Source: Hemicentrotus pulcherrimus
Taxonomy: Eukaryota; Echinodermata; Echinoidea; Camarodonta; Strongylocentrotidae
NCBI GenBank assembly: GCA_003118195.1
Contig: BEXV01000300.1
Location: forward strand, 42,883-106,882
Reading direction: 5' to 3'
DNA length: 64,000 bases
The notes under the pieces were generated by a model. It had not been told where the DNA came from and ran no database searches. It worked only from the letters and a program-made list of their open reading frames with translations. The position numbers and the translations under genes are program-made. Positions 10,501 through 18,035 of this stretch are shown here, in pieces. The number at the start of each line of letters is the position of its first letter. Within the stretch, counting starts at the first letter, position 1.

Positions 10501-13500
10501 CCCCAAGGATTCTGTCTTCGATCAATACAACATGTTTTTTATTTCTTTTAGTACACGTCACTGTTGGTTTGTGCAAAATGTTACAGCAATATCCAGGAGG
10601 CTTAAAGATAAAGGGTAATGCAGTTGACTAAACCTGCCTACTTAATTACCCATTAGCAACTGGAGATTTTGTAAAAAAAATGGCTTATTACTCACTGGAA
10701 GATGAGCATAACATCATCATTTTGATCTGAACAATATGAAACATGCGCTATTTTTCTATGCAGAATCCTACTGTAGACATCGTAAAGATTACGCACGAAT
10801 GATATTGTCATAGTAGACCCCATAGAAAGGATACTACAGCACGTTGAAAACGACAGGCGGTTCAGTGAGTAAAAGTAGGTGCGGTTTAGTTGCTAAAGGG
10901 TTAATCTAGGACTTCAGTTGCAAGGCTGGTTAATACTCATCTATAATTTCTAATATACTGATGTGCTGTCACTCTTGTTTATAGGTAACATGGTAACCAG
11001 CTTTGCATGGAATGATACAACCAACGTCTTGGTGGCCCTCCAGGATGGTAAATTCACAATGTGGTACTACCCTAATGCTGTGTATGTGGATAAAGATCAA
11101 CTGCCATTCCATGTGAAGGATGTTAGGTAAGGATAACCTTAAGAAAGTAGTGGCATGTAGCATTTATGATGATTGCTTTTGTAGACCTCACTACCGTCTT
11201 TTTCTTCCTCTTCCTCTGTCTTGGTCGTTTGCTAAAAGTGGTAAAGCAGAAGTAATGGCAAATTTTCAACACTTCTCCCCCTTTTTCTCTTTCTCTCCCC
11301 TCTTTTCTCTTTCTCTATCTCTTTTTCTCTTTCTCTCCCTTTTTCTCTTTCTCCCTTTTTCTCCTTCACTCTCTTCCTTTTTCTCTTTCTCTCTCCCTTT
11401 TTCTCTTTCTCTCTCATTTTTTCTCTTTCTATCCAACAAAAAAATAATTTCTTTATTTCAATCTTAAGTTTACCAATGTTATGACAGTGAACACTATTTT
11501 AAGAAAGTAAATAATGTAAATTAATTATAATTACTTAATGATAAAGTAAATAGTTAATATGGTATAAGTTTTCGCCCTGTCTGTTATTTTCAGTGACTTT
11601 GGTAAGAACCCAACGATAGTTGATTTCATTGGTACTCGCGTGACCATCAGGAGGGCCGATGGGGCCCTGATAGGTACCACGGTGTCCCCCTACCCCGCCA
11701 TGATGCATGAACTGGTAGGAAGCAAAAGATGGGAGGATGCAGTCAGGCTGTGCAGATTTGTGAAGGTAGGATGGAGATGCAACACATGGTGAAGACAGTG
11801 AGGATGAAGGTGGTTGTGGTGGTGGTAGGGATGACGATGGTGATGGTGATGATGATAATTGGTATAATAGTGATTATGATGATGATTATGGTCATGATAA
11901 TGATGATGCGTGTGATGGTAATGATGATGATGAAGATGATAATACTGACTTTCTGTCCGATTCATTGTGTACCTCATCATTTTGCAATCCAGACAATTTT
12001 TTATTCCTTACTTATCTCATCTTCTCTTCCTATCTAACCAGGATAATGCTCTATGGAGTTGCCTGGCAACCATGGCTGCCTATGACAAAGAGCTAGGTAC
12101 TGCTGAGATCGCATATGCTGCCCTAGATGCTGTAAGTATGAAAGATGATAGATTTCAGGATTGCCTTTCTTATGTATTGCATAAAGCACATGTGGAAGTC
12201 AGTAAATATCCTCATGATTACTGAGGCATCATATTGTTGCAAAATATGAACCAGAATTTAAATTTCTTTGATTTCCATGTGTGTACAAGCTAAATACTGT
12301 ATCTGCTTTAATGTTTGGATGTAAACTCACGCTACAAATATTGACCTTGGCAAAAGCAAATTATTTCGGGTTAACAGAAAACCATGTGAATTTTGACCCA
12401 CAGTTAAATGGAAAAGAAAATCACCATGATTTTACAGAGTACTGATAGATAACCCAGATCTATGACTATCTTGACCTTTGACCTTTGATCTTTCCCCTGT
12501 GTGTCAGGTTGACAAGGTGCAGTACATCCAGCATATCAAGGAGTTGCCTTTGAAGGATGTCCGCAATGCAGAGATGGCACTGTTCTGTGGTAATCCTCAG
12601 GATGCAGAAGGCATCCTCCTCCAGGCAAGCCTGACCTTCAGAGCCATCCTCATGAACATTGAACTCTATAACTGGGACAGGTAAGCAGCAAAAAGAGAAG
12701 CAGAGTGAAGTACATGTAGGAATTAGTGTAGCCTTGGAAGGTTGCAAAACTGTTAAAGAAAACATGAGTAATAAATAGAAGAATTGCTTGGAGAGTCAAA
12801 TAAAAACATGAACGTTGAACTCTAGAACTGGGACAAGCAAGAAATGTTTGTTTGTTGTTATTGTGTTTTTAAAATTTGTTTTTACTAAGCCAAGGTGAAA
12901 GCATTTTAGCTCTGTGAGCTCAAAAAGAGCTCTCCAAAATAGAATTGCTTGGGGAACTCTCACTTCTGTTCTTAAAGAGAAGGAAAAAAACCACTGAACT
13001 GTACAACTGGGATAGGGGGAAAAAGATCAATATAGCTCTGGAGAGCTCAAAAAAAAGCTCTGCAAAATAGGGACAAAACTCAAGATTTTGAGTCAAATGA
13101 CAGCTATAGATATTTTATTCATGGTGCCAATTATGTAATAACATTGTGAAAGGAAATGTCTAGAAGCAATTGGGAGTGGTTGAGTGTTTAGTACCTAAGA
13201 TTTGATGTATCATGTGTGGTTGTGAATGAATGTCAAGGCAATTGACCCAACCTTGCTGAAAACCTCATCCACTGCAAACATTAATGGGTATGTGGGACTA
13301 CACACTAAAGTGGCATGAAAGTGTGGGTCCAAGTATTTCAGCTAATTCTCATTTCAATTTCAAATATGAGGGCATTTTAAGAGTAATCTTTATTAGGGGA
13401 CATTTCTACGACATATAATATTCTTACAAAATGACAACACAAGAATGAGAATACTCATTAATTATATTTTCATCTTTAATGCGAGTCAAAACTGTAAATT

Positions 13501-15223
13501 CCTATTTTCTTGTATATCTATGCTCAGAGCTCTTGAGTTGGCAGTCAAGTTCAAGACTCATGTTGACACGGTTCTTGCGTATCGTCAGCAGTTCATAGAC
13601 AGCTTTGAGAAGAAGGAAACAAGCAAGCGATTCCTGCAGTACTCACAAGGGGTAAGTCTTAGTTAGATTTTCATCACTGTACTAACTACACATTAAGTGG
13701 ATTTCTAAAACAAGGTTTAATTAACCCGTTGACTCTTGAATTCTCTCCTTCCTATAGGTTTTCATGTAGAGACTACCTTGTCCCATAGGCAGAGGGTTTA
13801 TCAAGACAGAATCTTCCTGAAAACAATACTTAATAATGGATTCGCTTCTTCTAAATCTAAGAATAACATTCATTCCAAAATCAGCTAAAGTAAGACACTG
13901 ACAAGCATCTTACACACATAAAGTATGTGTAATATGTAAAGTGCTGTGTTAGTAATTATCATATGCCATCATGGCCAATATATAGTAGAACTAGATGGAA
14001 TTTTTACTGCGCGCAGTCAAAAATGATGCCTCCGTCACAGAGCAATTTTACGAACCGAAACAGAAGAAATATTTCAAATTCAACTTCAATTGTAATCCAT
14101 TAACAGGTTTTCAGAATATTGTGATTACAAGCAATTTCTCATATACATATTTGACCCTTAGACCTTTGACCTCATGACCCAAGAATGTACTCAGTTCATT
14201 GGCCCTGCAAGATACATACATGATCCAAGTTTTTCAGGAGTCCATCAATCTGTTCTAATGATAATGCAATCAAAAGCTATTTTTGCATACATAATAAGCC
14301 CTGTGACCTTTGACCTTGACCTCATGACCCCAAAAATCTACTCAATTCATCGGCTCCTCAAGTAACATACATGACCTATGTTTGGCAGGAATCCATCAAT
14401 CGGTAAATAACGCGATCACAATCTGTTTTTGCATACATAATGCGCCCTGTGACCTTTGACCTCGTGACCCAAAAATCTAATCAGTTCATTGGCTCTGTGA
14501 GATACATACATGACCCAAGTTTGGCGGGAATCCATCAATCGGTTCTTGAGATAACGCGATCACGAGAACGGGACGTACAGACGTACGTACGGATGTACGG
14601 ACAACCCTAAAACATAATGCATAAAGATCTCTCCAGGGAAGGAGGGGAGATGGTGCATATTGTGCATGAATGAATCCGATGACGGGGGTAATGATATCTG
14701 TGAAGTGCTTAGAGAATGTATTTTGTATTAAGCGCTATATATTAATTCAGATTATTTTTTTTTATTATTCAATTTGAGGGTCTGCATTCTTGAGAGACAA
14801 GGTTCAAACCTTGACTTATAGCTTATTCACCCATAAATATTTAATTTTTATATAGCGCTTAATACAAATGTCTCTGAGCGCTTTACAAATATACTATTAC
14901 CACAGTCATTGGATTCAGTGCTTGCCCGCACACAATGTGTGCACAATCTCCACTCCCTGGGGAGCATTCTAGCCCGGCGTTACATGACGCTCAAAACCCA
15001 TGATGCCAGAAAACATGTTTTTTCAGAGTTTTTAAACATGTAAATGAATGGCAGGTGGGAATGAAAAAAGGAATAAAAAAAGGCTGTGCACAACTAAGAT
15101 CCTACACATTTTCACTCTCCATTTTTTCCTTTTTTTTCCTCTTAGGTGGATGTAAACTGGGAGAGCATACAGGCAAAGATTGAGATGGAATATCAGAAAG
15201 AGAGAGGAGGAGGAGGAAAATAG
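1473..15223 (+). CDS. IFT80: IFT80, intraflagellar transport protein 80 (whole coding region, 17 exons)
   Basis: WD40 protein of the IFT-B complex, which carries cargo such as tubulin into cilia. Joined exons: 1473-1509, 2440-2664, 3181-3360, 3847-3956, 4487-4714, 5339-5463, 5977-6150, 7065-7139, 7787-7835, 8616-8792, 10297-10432, 10985-11126, 11594-11765, 12042-12131, 12508-12680, 13528-13651, 15146-15223. They total 2295 bp, 765 codons including the stop; human IFT80 is 777 aa. All junction phases agree. Residues 1 to about 290 form the first propeller (for example [20 protein letters not shown]), about 300-570 the second, and about 580-764 the helical C-terminal part ([32 protein letters not shown]). 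All introns are GT-AG except intron 1, which is U12-type AT-AC. Codon 224 reads TAA in this assembly. The gene is convergent with the muscleblind gene. Identity is certain from near-continuous similarity to vertebrate IFT80. Confidence 0.96.
1510..2439 (+). other. IFT80: U12-type AT-AC intron (IFT80 intron 1)
   Basis: The 5' end reads ATATCCTTTCC (1510-1520), the consensus minor-spliceosome AT-AC donor. The 3' end has a TCCTTGAC branch motif (2422-2429) 11 nt upstream of a terminal GTAC (ending 2439). Splicing C|AT restores His13 followed by SELVSCVAW, as in vertebrate IFT80 (HQELVSCVGW). No GT-AG alternative gives this protein. A tRNA-derived SINE fills the last 270 bases of the intron. Confidence 0.95.
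2141..2410 (+). mobile_element. tRNA-derived SINE (copy 1)
   Basis: The head carries an A-box-like GTGGTATAGTGG (2149-2160), a pairing arm (GACTCTCAATC with GGGTTGAGAGTC) and a B-box-like GAGTCAAATCC (2193-2203). A body module with ACACTCTCC...AAATGGGTACCTGGC (about 2260-2288) follows, then an ATT-rich tail. The same body module recurs near 10100 (reverse) and 15460, which makes this a dispersed family. Confidence 0.8.
2440..2664 (+). CDS. IFT80: IFT80 coding exon 2
   Basis: It encodes residues 13-88, the first WD40 blades: [20 protein letters not shown] and [16 protein letters not shown]. The exon ends TCTACTGATG|GTAAGT in phase 1. An open frame runs upstream through the U12 acceptor (from 2397), so a naive ORF call gives a wrong N-terminus. 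Confidence 0.95.
3020..3178 (+). repeat. (CT)n-rich polypyrimidine tract at the exon 3 acceptor
   Basis: About 150 nt of CTCTCT/CCCTCC sequence ends directly in the CAACAG acceptor of IFT80 exon 3. It is a microsatellite acting as a very long pyrimidine tract; translated frames across it are low-complexity artefacts. Confidence 0.85.
3181..3360 (+). CDS. IFT80: IFT80 coding exon 3
   Basis: It encodes [18 protein letters not shown] and [22 protein letters not shown]40 blades of the first propeller, residues about 88-148. Phase 1 to phase 1, with donor ACTG|GTCAGT. The following intron (3361-3846) is AT-rich with no feature recognised. Confidence 0.95.
3847..3956 (+). CDS. IFT80: IFT80 coding exon 4
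   Basis: It encodes [20 protein letters not shown] and [14 protein letters not shown] (residues about 148-184). Acceptor TCAACAG at 3846, donor CAG|GTATGT. The next intron carries an AAAGCC-type inverted-repeat element. Confidence 0.95.
3977..4156 (+). mobile_element. MITE-like element, AAAGCC family, copy 1
   Basis: About 180 bp with imperfect terminal inverted repeats: TTTAAAGCCTATCTGCACTA at the left and, as reverse complement, TTAAAGCCCCGCTGCACTAT at the right. A second copy lies inverted at about 7510-7698, with matching interior (dispersed motifs GAGATAACCACCTGTCA and ATATAGCAAACAATGCCTAA seen on the reverse strand). Superfamily not assigned. Confidence 0.75.
4487..4714 (+). CDS. IFT80: IFT80 coding exon 5 (contains an in-frame TAA)
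   Basis: It encodes [37 protein letters not shown], then a TAA codon at 4604-4606, then [20 protein letters not shown] and [14 protein letters not shown] (residues 185-260). Frame, length and conservation on both sides are intact, so only one codon is wrong: vertebrates have Tyr here. Acceptor CCCCAG|TGG, donor GGG|GTCAGT. Confidence 0.93.
4604..4606 (+). other. IFT80: premature in-frame stop codon (TAA) in IFT80
   Basis: Codon 224 reads TAA between ..GRQL and SCHPHDYP. The vertebrate alignment column is Tyr (TAC or TAT), so a single third-position change explains it. It may be a base-call error, a heterozygous null allele or a real lesion; the rest of the gene shows no decay. Confidence 0.9.
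4760..5000. repeat. possible dispersed repeat in IFT80 intron 5
   Basis: The stretch with GATAGGACGTTAAATGGAGG and CCTTTGCACGTTAAGAACTT looks like a short interspersed repeat body known to me from marine invertebrate genomes. There is no second copy in the window, so this rests on recall only. Confidence 0.3.
5339..5463 (+). CDS. IFT80: IFT80 coding exon 6
   Basis: It encodes [20 protein letters not shown], then [20 protein letters not shown], nearly identical to vertebrate IFT80 (residues 261-302). Acceptor TTGCAG|TGG, donor GAGAG|GTCAGT, phase 2. The next intron (5464-5976) is AT-rich with nothing recognised. Confidence 0.95.
5977..6150 (+). CDS. IFT80: IFT80 coding exon 7
   Basis: It encodes [20 protein letters not shown] and [20 protein letters not shown], the start of the second propeller (residues 302-360). 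Acceptor CATTCAG, donor TACAG|GTAGGT, phase 2. Confidence 0.95.
6172..6490 (+). repeat. dispersed ~300-bp repeat, copy 1
   Basis: It shares ordered motifs with copies at about 9140-9540 and 13120-13410: TCATGCGATT, TTGGCCCAGTCTTGCTGAGA, a GTGGGACTACACA-like block, GGCATGAAAGT and AATATGAGGGCATTT. Copy 2 has short inverted ends, which points to a DNA transposon family. Confidence 0.7.
7065..7139 (+). CDS. IFT80: IFT80 coding exon 8
   Basis: It encodes [20 protein letters not shown] then IVLAEK (residues 360-385). Acceptor CCCCTAG, donor GAGAA|GTAAGT, phase 2. The preceding intron, outside the dispersed repeat, is AT-rich and featureless. Confidence 0.95.
7510..7698 (-). mobile_element. MITE-like element, AAAGCC family, copy 2 (inverted)
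   Basis: Reverse-strand relative of the 3977-4156 element; matches run through most of its length, ending TGCAGATAGGCTTTAAAT. It lies in IFT80 intron 8, so the two copies flank exons 5-8 in opposite orientation. Confidence 0.75.
7787..7835 (+). CDS. IFT80: IFT80 coding exon 9
   Basis: Small 49-bp exon encoding [16 protein letters not shown] (residues 385-401), matching vertebrate HFLLVDGSSIYLYSYE. Acceptor ACCCAG, donor GAG|GTATGG, phase 0. Confidence 0.93.
8243..8308. repeat. dispersed short hairpin, GAGCCAGAAGGGCATTA family, copy 1
   Basis: Arms GGAGCCAGAAGGGCATTA (8248-8265) and TAATGCCTTCTAGTTCC (8289-8305) pair with a loop of about 23 nt. Related hairpins are at 39637-39708 and 63153-63226. 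Confidence 0.75.
8616..8792 (+). CDS. IFT80: IFT80 coding exon 10
   Basis: It encodes [20 protein letters not shown] and [20 protein letters not shown], then [13 protein letters not shown] (residues 402-460, second propeller). Acceptor TTAAAG|GGA, donor AAG|GTAAAT, phase 0. The following intron is a nest of transposons. Confidence 0.95.
8825..9018 (+). mobile_element. MITE-like element with GGGGGTGTTTCATAAAG ends, copy A
   Basis: It starts GGGGGGTGTTTCATAAAGAA and ends AAGAGATTCTTTGTGAACACCCCCCC, an inverted-repeat pair. The interior also folds (AGTCTCTCATAAG and CTTATGAGAGGCT). It is uninterrupted and serves as the empty-site reference for copy B. An N at 9019 separates the two copies. Confidence 0.75.
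9020..9623 (+). mobile_element. MITE-like element copy B, split by a nested insertion
   Basis: The left half (9020 to about 9139) and the right half (about 9542 to 9623, ending in TTTGTGCACCCCCCCCC) together match copy A. Between CTCTCTTAA and TAAGTCAGAAG sits a foreign block of about 400 bp; copy A reads CTCTCTTAAGTC there without interruption. Confidence 0.7.
9140..9541 (+). mobile_element. nested element inside copy B (second copy of the ~300-bp dispersed repeat)
   Basis: Its ends form inverted repeats, AAAGACCAGTTATGG at the left and CCAAAACTGGTCTTT at the right. The flanks suggest a TAA target-site duplication. Its interior matches the repeats at 6172-6490 and 13120-13410. A 3-bp TAA duplication would suit PIF/Harbinger-like elements, but the family is not proven. 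Confidence 0.6.
9634..10012 (+). mobile_element. SINE 3' portion interrupted by a palindromic MITE
   Basis: The flanks GAGAACAATATTAATGCTG (before) and CTGAGGAGGCAAACCCTGGG (after) together match the SINE 3' part at 2334-2376 (GAGAGCAGTATTAATACTGATGAGGCTACCTTGGG). The insertion between them is the element at 9653-9945. Confidence 0.65.
9653..9945. mobile_element. palindromic MITE with GGGAGTGTTTCACAAAGAC ends
   Basis: Nearly perfect long inverted repeats: the left arm begins GGGAGTGTTTCACAAAGACT and runs past AACTTTAAGTTGGACTTAAC; the right arm is its reverse complement with few changes. Comparison with an uninterrupted SINE suggests a CTG target-site duplication. It has no coding capacity and is probably a non-autonomous DNA transposon. 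Confidence 0.85.
10082..10255 (-). mobile_element. tRNA-derived SINE (copy 2, reverse strand)
   Basis: On the minus strand it reads a head with GGGGGTTCATATGCC (B-box-like) followed by AATGTCCTTTGGCAAGACAT and CCACATTTGACAC, matching the body of SINE copy 1 on the plus strand at 2215-2260. It lies just before IFT80 exon 11. Confidence 0.7.
10297..10432 (+). CDS. IFT80: IFT80 coding exon 11
   Basis: It encodes [38 protein letters not shown] and PAKIVKLG (residues 461-506). Acceptor TTTCAG, donor CTAG|GTAAGA, phase 1. The following intron (10433-10984) is AT-rich with nothing recognised. Confidence 0.95.
10985..11126 (+). CDS. IFT80: IFT80 coding exon 12
   Basis: It encodes [40 protein letters not shown] and FHVKDV, the end of the second propeller (residues 506-553). 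Acceptor TTTATAG, donor GTTAG|GTAAGG, phase 2. Confidence 0.95.
11270..11440. repeat. (CTTT/CTC)n pyrimidine-rich simple repeat
   Basis: Imperfect repeats of TTTTTCTCTTTCTCTC in IFT80 intron 12. Predicted peptides here are low-complexity artefacts. Confidence 0.85.
11594..11765 (+). CDS. IFT80: IFT80 coding exon 13
   Basis: It encodes [40 protein letters not shown] and [14 protein letters not shown] (residues 553-610), the start of the C-terminal helical repeats. Acceptor TTTTCAG, donor AAG|GTAGGA, phase 0. Confidence 0.95.
11808..11945. repeat. (GATGGT/GATGAT)n microsatellite
   Basis: Degenerate GATGATGGTGATGATGAT repeats in IFT80 intron 13. The His-rich and Met/Val-rich frames here are artefacts. 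Confidence 0.85.
12042..12131 (+). CDS. IFT80: IFT80 coding exon 14
   Basis: 90 bp encoding [20 protein letters not shown] then [10 protein letters not shown] (residues 611-640). Acceptor TAACCAG, donor GCT|GTAAGT, phase 0. The following intron (12132-12507) has no feature except a DR1 motif near its end. Confidence 0.95.
12472..12484 (-). promoter_or_regulatory. perfect DR1 nuclear-receptor half-site pair (sequence motif only)
   Basis: TGACCTTTGACCT is the reverse complement of AGGTCAAAGGTCA, the ideal DR1 site for RXR/PPAR/HNF4-type receptors. It lies 24 nt before IFT80 exon 15. The same motif occurs in the tandem repeat at 14150-14590, so this may be a repeat remnant. Function unknown. 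Confidence 0.4.
12508..12680 (+). CDS. IFT80: IFT80 coding exon 15
   Basis: It encodes [40 protein letters not shown] and [10 protein letters not shown] (residues 641-698), helical repeats close to the vertebrate sequence. Acceptor GTGTCAG, donor GACAG|GTAAGC, phase 2. Confidence 0.95.
13120..13410 (+). repeat. dispersed ~300-bp repeat, copy 3
   Basis: It matches the 6172-6490 repeat in order: ACATTGTGAAAGGAAATG, GACCCAACCTTGCTGAAAAC, GGGTATGTGGGACTACACAC, GGCATGAAAGTGTGGGTCCA and ATATGAGGGCATTTTAAGAG. It lies in IFT80 intron 15. Confidence 0.7.
13528..13651 (+). CDS. IFT80: IFT80 coding exon 16
   Basis: It encodes [40 protein letters not shown] and G (residues 698-739), very close to vertebrate IFT80. 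Acceptor TGCTCAG, donor GGG|GTAAGT, phase 0. Confidence 0.96.
13990..14625 (+). repeat. dispersed repeat with three ~147-bp tandem units carrying DR1 motifs
   Basis: Units start near 14157, 14304 and 14450, each with TGACCTTTGACCT (first unit one change), then CTCATGACCC, CAGTTCATTGGC, CATACATGA and GAATCCATCAATCGGTT. The last unit runs into GAACGGGACGTACAGACGTA and CCCTAAAACATAATGC. The leader contains TTTTACTGCGCGCAGTCAAA. This is a familiar interspersed repeat of marine invertebrates; its class is not certain. Confidence 0.7.
14665..14935. repeat. inverted pair of an AGCGCTATAT-type repeat
   Basis: A plus copy (about 14670-14755, TTTGTATTAAGCGCTATATA) and a minus copy (about 14850-14930, TATATAGCGCTTAATACAAA) face each other across an AT-rich spacer. 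Weaker relatives lie at about 15690-15735 and 32310-32400. Confidence 0.6.
15146..15223 (+). CDS. IFT80: IFT80 coding exon 17 (last)
   Basis: It encodes [20 protein letters not shown] then GGGGK and the TAG stop (15221-15223). It matches the vertebrate end ([20 protein letters not shown]) but finishes in a short Gly-rich tail. Acceptor CTCTTAG. Confidence 0.95.
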   Translation: MDVNWESIQAKIEMEYQKERGGGGK

Positions 15224-17150
15224 ACATCATGAAAGGAATCTAGAGATCCTAGTCAGAGATGGAACTTGATTCTTAAAAGCCGTATTCATACATAATGGTG
15301 AACCACCTAAAGAAAAGAAAAAACCTGCAGCAAAATATAGAGGGATGCCAGCTCTGAGGCCATGTGATCCATTGTGGCATATAAACCATTGGAAATGGTA
15401 AATAAATTCCAATGTGTGTCCTGGTAAAAACATGAATCTATAATTGCCACTCTCCACTCAGGTAATAATAAATGGGTACCCAGTAGGAAGGATAATAAGA
15501 ATGATAATAATATAAAACACTTATATTGCGCCATCTATCTAGTAAAACTATTCGGAGGTGCATTATGAAATAAAGAAAGTAGAAGAAAGAAATAAAGAAA
15601 GAAGAAATTCCTTGAATGCCAGAGCGCCTTATCAGGGTAGCTTGATAAATGATGAGGTAATAATAAAACAGTGCTTTGAACTGTTGGTATTAAGAGCTAT
15701 ATAAATGTGACTTTCATTATTATTATTATTGAATGTGAAGTGCACTACGGCCATGAAAAATTATTTCTCTGCTGTGGTTTACCAGGTCACATATTAATGA
15801 AGCCTGTCTTAAACGCAAGTTCCCGAATCAATCGGAAGTCGGCAGTCTCCTATCTCTTATGTGCATAGTTGCGATTGATATCAATCACAAATAAGTTGCG
15901 GTTGATATCAACTCTTTATAAGAGTGCTGCTTTGTTTATTCATATACCATTATCACATTTACAGTGAGATCCAGAGCAAGCCAAAGACAAATTTGATCCC
16001 TGCCCAAATATTGCACATACTTTTTGTGTTGTGTAGGGGATATTCCCTATGTACAGTTTGCGCTCAGAGTACAGAGAGAGCACATACTTGTACATGTAGC
16101 AAGGTCCAGAGCAAGTCCAAGACCAATTTGACTCTCAGCCGAATATTGCTCATACTTGAGGTGTTTGGAAGGAGATCTTCTATTTGTACTGATTTGCTCA
16201 TAATAGAAGAGAGAGAACATACTTGTTTGTAATGATATTGGATTGATGAAAGTCAATCACAGTTGGAAGAGTGGAGCAAGTTATTCAGATGATACAAATG
16301 AAGATGTATGATAGTTAATGATGAGCTCAAGTCTATAGAGAAAGTCTGTTGGCAGCTATACCCATGAATGTTCTCTGATCTATGTATGTCTCTCTATTGA
16401 AAGTGTTCTCATATCTTCTGTTTTGAAACAATGGATTACATAACAATCAAATTCATCACACATGCCAAAAAAAATCATGGTTTGAAGGCTGAAATATTAT
16501 CTAAAAAAAAACAAGCATTTCAAATTTATTAGTTTCTCCATTTTCCAGTCGCATAAGTTGGTTTCAGAAAGATGTTTCTTTCAAGATACTTCATAACAAT
16601 CAACATTTCTCATATTTTGACGAAATGTTTCTCGTCCTAATTGTGCAAGAGACTTTTACCTACTTTGTAAATGCTACATGTACTAATTCAAGAAATTTTC
16701 CAGGCGACTTGCATTTTTGTAAGTAACTACCGTTAATACATAAATGTCAAATACAATATCGTTGCTGATTTGAAACAAAAATCTAGTCAGAAAGTCCCAG
16801 TTATTTGGATATATGTGATATTTCTAAAGAAAAAGCTGGGAATGTAATATTAATTTTGAATATTTTTTTTAGTGTCATTTCAAAATCAAGTAATGTATGA
16901 TTATACTGATATAAAGGTTACTAGTTCTTTTCCAGGATATCATAATGTAAATGTAGTTAAGTCAGATATGTGTACTGTATTCATTCTCAATTGAAACAAT
17001 TCATTCAACTTAAATTGACTTTTTTAAATAAGTTATACGGGCATGAATTTTTGCTTTGTGGTCTTAAATATTGTTAATGTACATTTGTAATATATGTATT
17101 ATATGTGTGTATATGACATAGATAATAAATATTTCAGTTTCAGCTAGAAT
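15224..17150 (+). other. IFT80: IFT80 3' UTR / downstream flank
   Basis: No coding exon is recognised. Candidate poly(A) signals are AATAAA at 15569-15574 and at 17124-17129; which is used cannot be told. The stretch holds a SINE remnant near 15360-15525 and an AGCGCTATAT-type remnant near 15700. Confidence 0.4.
15360..15525 (+). mobile_element. SINE remnant (copy 3)
   Basis: The module GCCACTCTCCACTCAGG followed by AAATGGGTACCCAGT (about 15447-15485) corresponds to ACACTCTCC...AAATGGGTACC in copy 1, and is followed by an ATAATAAT-rich tail. The head is decayed. Confidence 0.55.
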
Positions 17151-17174
17151 TTCAAAATGGTTTTGCTAATCTCC

Positions 17175-17275
17175 TAAGAATATGATGATGGTGACAAGTA
17201 TGGTGGTTATGGTAATGGTGATGACGATAATGATGGTGGTGGTGAGGATGATGGTAGCGATGACTTTGATGATGC
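17175..17275. repeat. (GATGGTGAT)n microsatellite
   Basis: Degenerate GATGATGGTGGTGATGATG repeats between the two genes. No other feature is seen between 17275 and 17410. Confidence 0.75.
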
Positions 17276-17414
17276 CTGAGATCTTCTGGGTCCCAACTCG
17301 TAACAGCTATTGTATCTTCATCCATTAGTCATACTATCTCTCTCTATCTCATGCAGGGACTGGGTTACAGAAGGTTACATAAAAAGACAAATCAGGCTCC
17401 TAAATACTATCTTT

Positions 17415-18035
17415 GATTTACTCTCTCTTTTTTCCCTTCCCTCCCACCCTCTCTCTCTCTCTCTCTGTCAGTCTCCTCTCCCCTTCTCTCTCTCCAACAA
17501 ACACAAGCATGTTGATATTACATAGTGTCTTATCGATGTTATTTAATGTGGTAGTTAATGCTCAAAACCTCCCACTCTTATGTCTTTCTCTCTCTCTCCC
17601 TTTCTCTGTTCTCTCTCTCTCTCCCGCTCTCTCCCTCACTCTCACACTATCTCTCTTCCTCCCCTCTCTTTCTTTCTTTCTTTCTCTCTCTCTCTAACAA
17701 ACGCTTCGTCTATAAAACTATGCCAGACAAGCATGTTGATATTTCATAGTATCTGATTGATGTCGTTCAATGTGGTAGTTAATTCTCACAACCTCCCTCT
17801 CTCTTTTGTCTCTCTCTCTCTCTCTCTTTGTCTCCTCTCCCCTTTCTCTCTCTCTTTCTCTCCGTTCTCCCTCTCTCATACTCTCTCACACTCTCTCTTC
17901 CTCCCCTCTCTTTCTCTCTCTCTCTCTCTCTCTAACAAATGCTTTGTCAATAAAAATAAGCTAGACAAGTATGTTGATATTTCATAGTATCTGATCGATG
18001 TCGTTTAATGTGGTAGTTAATTCTCACAACCACAG
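17415..18035. repeat. CT-rich tandem array, three ~220-bp units
   Basis: Each unit has a (CT)n block, then AACAAACG/ATGCTTTGTC-like sequence, then AAGCATGTTGATATTTCATA, TGTGGTAGTTAATTCTCACA and so on. Unit bodies end at about 17575, 17795 and 18030. It is a composite of a minisatellite and microsatellite. All peptides predicted here are Ser/Leu low-complexity artefacts. Confidence 0.85.

Noticed and set aside
11690..12037. His-rich and Met/Val-rich frames
   Set aside because: Low-complexity translation of GATGGT repeats overlapping IFT80 exon 13 and intron 13.
14150..14590. Regular repeats that could suggest a CRISPR-like array
   Set aside because: Units are ~147 bp and diverged along their whole length, in a eukaryotic intron; no repeat-spacer pattern.
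17310..17987. Several Ser/Leu-rich frames
   Set aside because: Translation of (CT)n blocks in the tandem array.
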